Source of the DNA: Candidatus Omnitrophota bacterium
Lineage (GTDB): Bacteria > Omnitrophota > Gorgyraeia > Gygaellales > Profunditerraquicolaceae
Assembly: GCA_018814745.1 (NCBI GenBank)
Contig: JAHIZC010000233.1
Coordinates: 1 to 7,633 of the forward strand
Direction of reading: 5' to 3'
Length of the DNA stretch: 7,633 nucleotides
Shown: in pieces, positions 5,602 to 7,633 of the stretch
How the letters are laid out: each line of letters begins with the position of its first letter
How positions within the stretch are numbered: position 1 is the stretch's first letter
Notes under the pieces: model-generated
Databases searched by the model: none
Told to the model about the DNA's origin: nothing
What the model saw: only the letters and a program-made list of their open reading frames with translations
Made by a program: the position numbers and the translations under genes

Positions 5602-7205
5602 GATCATTAAGACTACTTTTATTGTTAGCTTTCAGCTTTCAGCTGTCCCTTCGGCAGGCTCAGGGTACTTCGCCGAAGGACACTGAGCGAAGTCGAAGTG
5701 CAGTTTACAGCTCCTTCGCTCAGCAAGATGATAGATTAGTTGATTTAAACAAGCAAAAGGAGATATATTTTGCCGATAATCAGTACTCTGAATTTATAGA
5801 ACTCTTAAATTCCAAGAGGCGCAAGGATAAGGATATCGCTTCCTATATAGATTACTATATTGCTTTAACTCGCTACCACCAGCTTAAATATTTGGAGGAG
5901 GAGCAGCTTTGGGACGAGTATTTTAATAAAGGCAATGACTACAGGAATGATATAGTTACCAAGACAGATAAGGTAATCAAGGCAACAACGCCTCAAGAGG
6001 ACCTGCGTATTTATTCAGAGCTGCTTTCGTGGCAGTACCATAAAGACCTGGCGGATGCATTTGAAGAGGAAGCTTTGGCCAATTTAATGAGTTCTGTTTT
6101 AGAACATTCGAAAAAATCCTCTGATATCCTGATGATCAAAGAAGTTGCCGATAGATTCTTGCTTTATGGTTTAAAGCAGGAACCGAAGAAGTTATATAAG
6201 GTATACGTGGATAAAATAGCTTCTACTGACATAGAAGATGAAGAGTTAACTAAAATTGCCAAGGGTTTTTATGACGAGGGAAATCTAGGTTTGGCTCAGG
6301 CCATATACGATGTCTGTATCGAGAGGAGCATTAATTCAAAGACCAAAGATCAAGCGATTGATCTCTTGTCAGAAGTTGCCAGGCTATTTGCCTATAAGGA
6401 TGAGGGTGTTAAAGATACCGATTACGCCGAGGGGGTATTTCGAAATTTAGAACAACTGGGCGGAGAAGAAGCCTTTGATCAAGAGCTACTTTATCTGCGC
6501 GCTTATAATCTGGAAAAGGCAAAAGATTACCTCAAGACAAAAGATAATTACATCGATCTGCTGATGCGTTATCCTAAAACAGCTTATAAGGATAGAGTGC
6601 TTTATAAGTTGGGAATAATTTTTACCTATGCCTTAAGAGACATAAAATCAGGGAGGGTGTATTTTGATCAGTTAGCTCAGAGAGAGATAAATTTTTCTCC
6701 TCATGTTATCTCAGGGTTATATCAATTAGGTATACTTAGTCAATGGGAGAGAGACTCAGCCAGCGCCAAAGAGCATTACAATAAATTGCTCGAGTTAGCA
6801 GGGGAGGATCTTTCCGAAACTGTAGTTCTTACCCGCCAGAGACTTAACGAAATCGATCAAGGGAAACCTTTAGAATATAACCTGAAGACATTTCTTAATG
6901 TTTCTTTAAAGGATGAGTATAGCGCTTTAGATATGAGCAGAGTTGATTTAAGGGCTAGTCTTTATAAGATCAGTAAAGCTGAGAGTGTTTCCGTTGCTAC
7001 TACTGCTTATGCCATGCAAAGCGGATGTATGCAGGTGGATTTAGAGTATCTTTGGTCCGGGAATATCGGAAAATCTACCCCTTCTTCTGATCAACTATCA
7101 TTTGATACCTCTTATGCCGATCCCGGCACAAAGGAGATAAACCTTGTGGTGGTTTCAGCAACAGGTATAGTCGAGCGAAGCCTTGATTTACTTGATGTAC
7201 AATAG
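5598..7205 (+). CDS. Secreted TPR protein with C-terminal PKD-like domain
   Basis: This 535-residue exported, non-enzymatic protein is probably a scaffold. ATG 5598 overlaps the glycosidase stop. There is no clear Shine-Dalgarno, so translation likely depends on coupling. A signal peptide begins RSLRLLLLLAFSFQLS, then is interrupted by a translated palindrome (LRQAQGTSPKDTERSRS) before a plausible cleavage site in SSFAQQDD. Residues about 45-450 are mostly helical with TPR-like pairs, clearest at FYDEGNLGLAQAIYDVCIE, YNLEKAKDYLKTKDNYIDLL, and LGILSQWERDSASAKEHYNK. Residues about 477-535 look like a PKD/Ig-type beta domain (LEYLWSGN, then TSYADPGTKEINLVV). No catalytic motif is seen. TPR-like helices also occur in the N-terminal half of the 716 protein, so both may belong to one extracellular assembly. 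Confidence 0.78.
   Translation: MRSLRLLLLLAFSFQLSLRQAQGTSPKDTERSRSAVYSSFAQQDDRLVDLNKQKEIYFADNQYSEFIELLNSKRRKDKDIASYIDYYIALTRYHQLKYLEEEQLWDEYFNKGNDYRNDIVTKTDKVIKATTPQEDLRIYSELLSWQYHKDLADAFEEEALANLMSSVLEHSKKSSDILMIKEVADRFLLYGLKQEPKKLYKVYVDKIASTDIEDEELTKIAKGFYDEGNLGLAQAIYDVCIERSINSKTKDQAIDLLSEVARLFAYKDEGVKDTDYAEGVFRNLEQLGGEEAFDQELLYLRAYNLEKAKDYLKTKDNYIDLLMRYPKTAYKDRVLYKLGIIFTYALRDIKSGRVYFDQLAQREINFSPHVISGLYQLGILSQWERDSASAKEHYNKLLELAGEDLSETVVLTRQRLNEIDQGKPLEYNLKTFLNVSLKDEYSALDMSRVDLRASLYKISKAESVSVATTAYAMQSGCMQVDLEYLWSGNIGKSTPSSDQLSFDTSYADPGTKEINLVVVSATGIVERSLDLLDVQ
5628..5723. repeat. Composite palindrome inside a signal-peptide coding region
   Basis: Several overlapping inverted repeats are present. 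CCTTCGGC (5648-5655) pairs with GCCGAAGG (5672-5679). CTCAG (5659-5663) pairs with CTGAG (5683-5687), and CTTCG pairs with CGAAG as an outer stem. CTGAGCGAAG (5683-5692) pairs perfectly with CTTCGCTCAG (5714-5723). The core is flanked by 7-nt units: GCTTTCA twice at 5628-5641, and CAGTTTA/CAGCTCC on the right from 5701. The core resembles the widespread CCCTTCGACAGGCTCAGGG-type dispersed palindrome I recall from many bacterial genomes. The whole is translated in frame and lies between the hydrophobic core and the likely cleavage site of the secreted TPR protein. Confidence 0.88.
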
Positions 7206-7230
7206 CCCTTTCTATAATCCTGCAATTTGA

Positions 7231-7313
7231 GCCAAATTATTAAAAATACTTGACTTATAACTTTATTAGTAGTATAAATATAATAATAATTGCCAAATTT
7301 TTTTTAAATACTT
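7231..7313 (+). promoter_or_regulatory. Direct repeat bracketing the promoter; possible operator pair
   Basis: GCCAAATT-N5-AAATACTT (7231-7251) recurs as GCCAAATT-N6-AAATACTT (7292-7313), 61 bp apart, close to six helical turns. Copy 1 touches the -35 box; copy 2 lies just after the predicted transcription start. Each half begins in a small AATT dyad (AATTT-N5-AAATT at 7224-7238; AATT-N4-AATT around copy 2). ROK repressors such as NagC are known to bind paired AT-rich operators and loop DNA, so autoregulation is plausible but inferred. The region is very AT-rich, which raises the chance of coincidental similarity. Confidence 0.45.
7250..7278 (+). promoter_or_regulatory. Predicted sigma70-type promoter of the ROK gene
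   Basis: TTGACT (7250-7255) and TATAAA (7273-7278) are separated by 17 bp, an optimal spacing. A start near 7285 would give a leader of about 60 nt. It is the best promoter match in the window and is the reason to treat the ROK gene as having its own transcription start. Confidence 0.7.
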
Positions 7314-7329
7314 TATTAACGTCTTAAAT

Positions 7330-7335
7330 AAGGAG
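7330..7335 (+). promoter_or_regulatory. Shine-Dalgarno of the ROK gene
   Basis: AAGGAG lies 11 nt before ATG 7347. The in-frame ATG at 7356 would be 20 nt away, so 7347 is preferred. Confidence 0.75.
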
Positions 7336-7346
7336 TCAATAGTTTA

Positions 7347-7633
7347 ATGCCCGCCATGAATTTCCCTAAAGATCACCTTTCAGAGAAAGAAAAACGCAAC
7401 ATCGACATATTAGAGATATTAAGAAAACGCGGCCCGATCAGCAGGCCGGATATTTCCAAGGAATTAGGAGTGAATGTGGTAACGATCTCTAACTATGTTG
7501 ATGAATTCATCAAGCGAAACCTGGTATTTGAGAAGGAGCTCGATGTCTCTGAAGGCGGGCGAAGGCCGGTGCTCCTGGACTTAAACCCTCAGGCCGGTTT
7601 TGTCATCGGGGTAGGGCTGAATCTGATGAATAT
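7347..7633 (+). CDS. ROK-family transcriptional regulator (3' truncated)
   Basis: The first 95 residues of a NagC/XylR-type regulator are visible; the window ends inside the gene (full family length is usually 380-410 residues). Residues about 12-60 form a winged helix-turn-helix: RNIDILEILRKRGPISRPDI, then SKELGVNVVTISNYVDEFIK, then a wing at NLVFEK. The conserved GGRRP hinge follows at 70-74, then LDLNPQAGFVIGVGL, the start of the actin-like sugar-kinase fold. The part that would carry the ATP-binding and zinc-binding motifs lies outside the window, so the call rests on the HTH and GGRRP signature. ROK regulators commonly sense sugars or phosphosugars and repress uptake and catabolic genes, which fits the neighbouring transporter and glycosidases. 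It is on the same strand as them but has its own promoter, so it may control this locus or head the next operon. Confidence 0.92.
   Translation, partial: MPAMNFPKDHLSEKEKRNIDILEILRKRGPISRPDISKELGVNVVTISNYVDEFIKRNLVFEKELDVSEGGRRPVLLDLNPQAGFVIGVGLNLMN

Noticed and set aside
7192..7218. TATAAT at 7213-7218 as a second promoter
   Set aside because: The only upstream partner, TTGATG at 7192, has 15-bp spacing and lies in the coding region; the 7250-7278 pair is far better.
7206..7250. Terminator after the TPR gene
   Set aside because: Only a weak AATTT-N5-AAATT dyad with no GC stem is visible; termination may occur elsewhere or be rho-dependent.

Overview
The window carries six genes, all on the + strand and tightly packed. 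It looks like a carbohydrate-uptake and extracellular glycan-processing locus from an uncultured, moderately AT-rich bacterium. The source cannot be proved from the sequence. The low-complexity palindromes inside signal-peptide coding regions, which give peptides such as LTHYTLHSS and LRQAQGTSPKDTERSRS, remind me of genomes of candidate phyla such as Omnitrophota (OP3). That is a low-confidence impression.

Layout. Positions 3-719 hold the 3' part of a MalG-type sugar ABC transporter permease. It overlaps by ATGA the start of a 773-residue secreted protein (716-3037) with N-terminal TPR-like helices and a C-terminal clan GH-A (GH2-like) glycosidase barrel. Next comes a secreted protein of two tandem 168-residue carbohydrate-binding-like domains (3055-4203, with a strong Shine-Dalgarno). 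A 153-bp gap containing a 59-bp-stem palindrome follows. A second, shorter secreted GH-A glycosidase (4357-5601) is paralogous to the barrel of the first. It overlaps by ATGA a secreted TPR protein with a C-terminal PKD-like domain (5598-7205). A 141-bp gap then holds a good sigma70-type promoter bracketed by a direct repeat, followed by the 5' part of a ROK-family regulator (7347 to window end).

How the genes may work together (inference): the two glycosidases act on a glycan outside the cytoplasmic membrane. The duplicated binding protein holds the polymer, the TPR modules scaffold the secreted proteins, and the ABC transporter (partner permease and binding protein presumably upstream, outside the window) imports the released oligosaccharides. 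The ROK protein is a plausible sugar-responsive regulator, but it has its own promoter and may start the next operon.

The most unusual signal is a set of three palindromes with different sequences but the same architecture: arms built of short units of about 7-8 nt, followed by their inverted complement. Each sits at the 5' end of a secreted-protein gene. Two are translated within signal-peptide regions and the third lies just upstream of a start codon.
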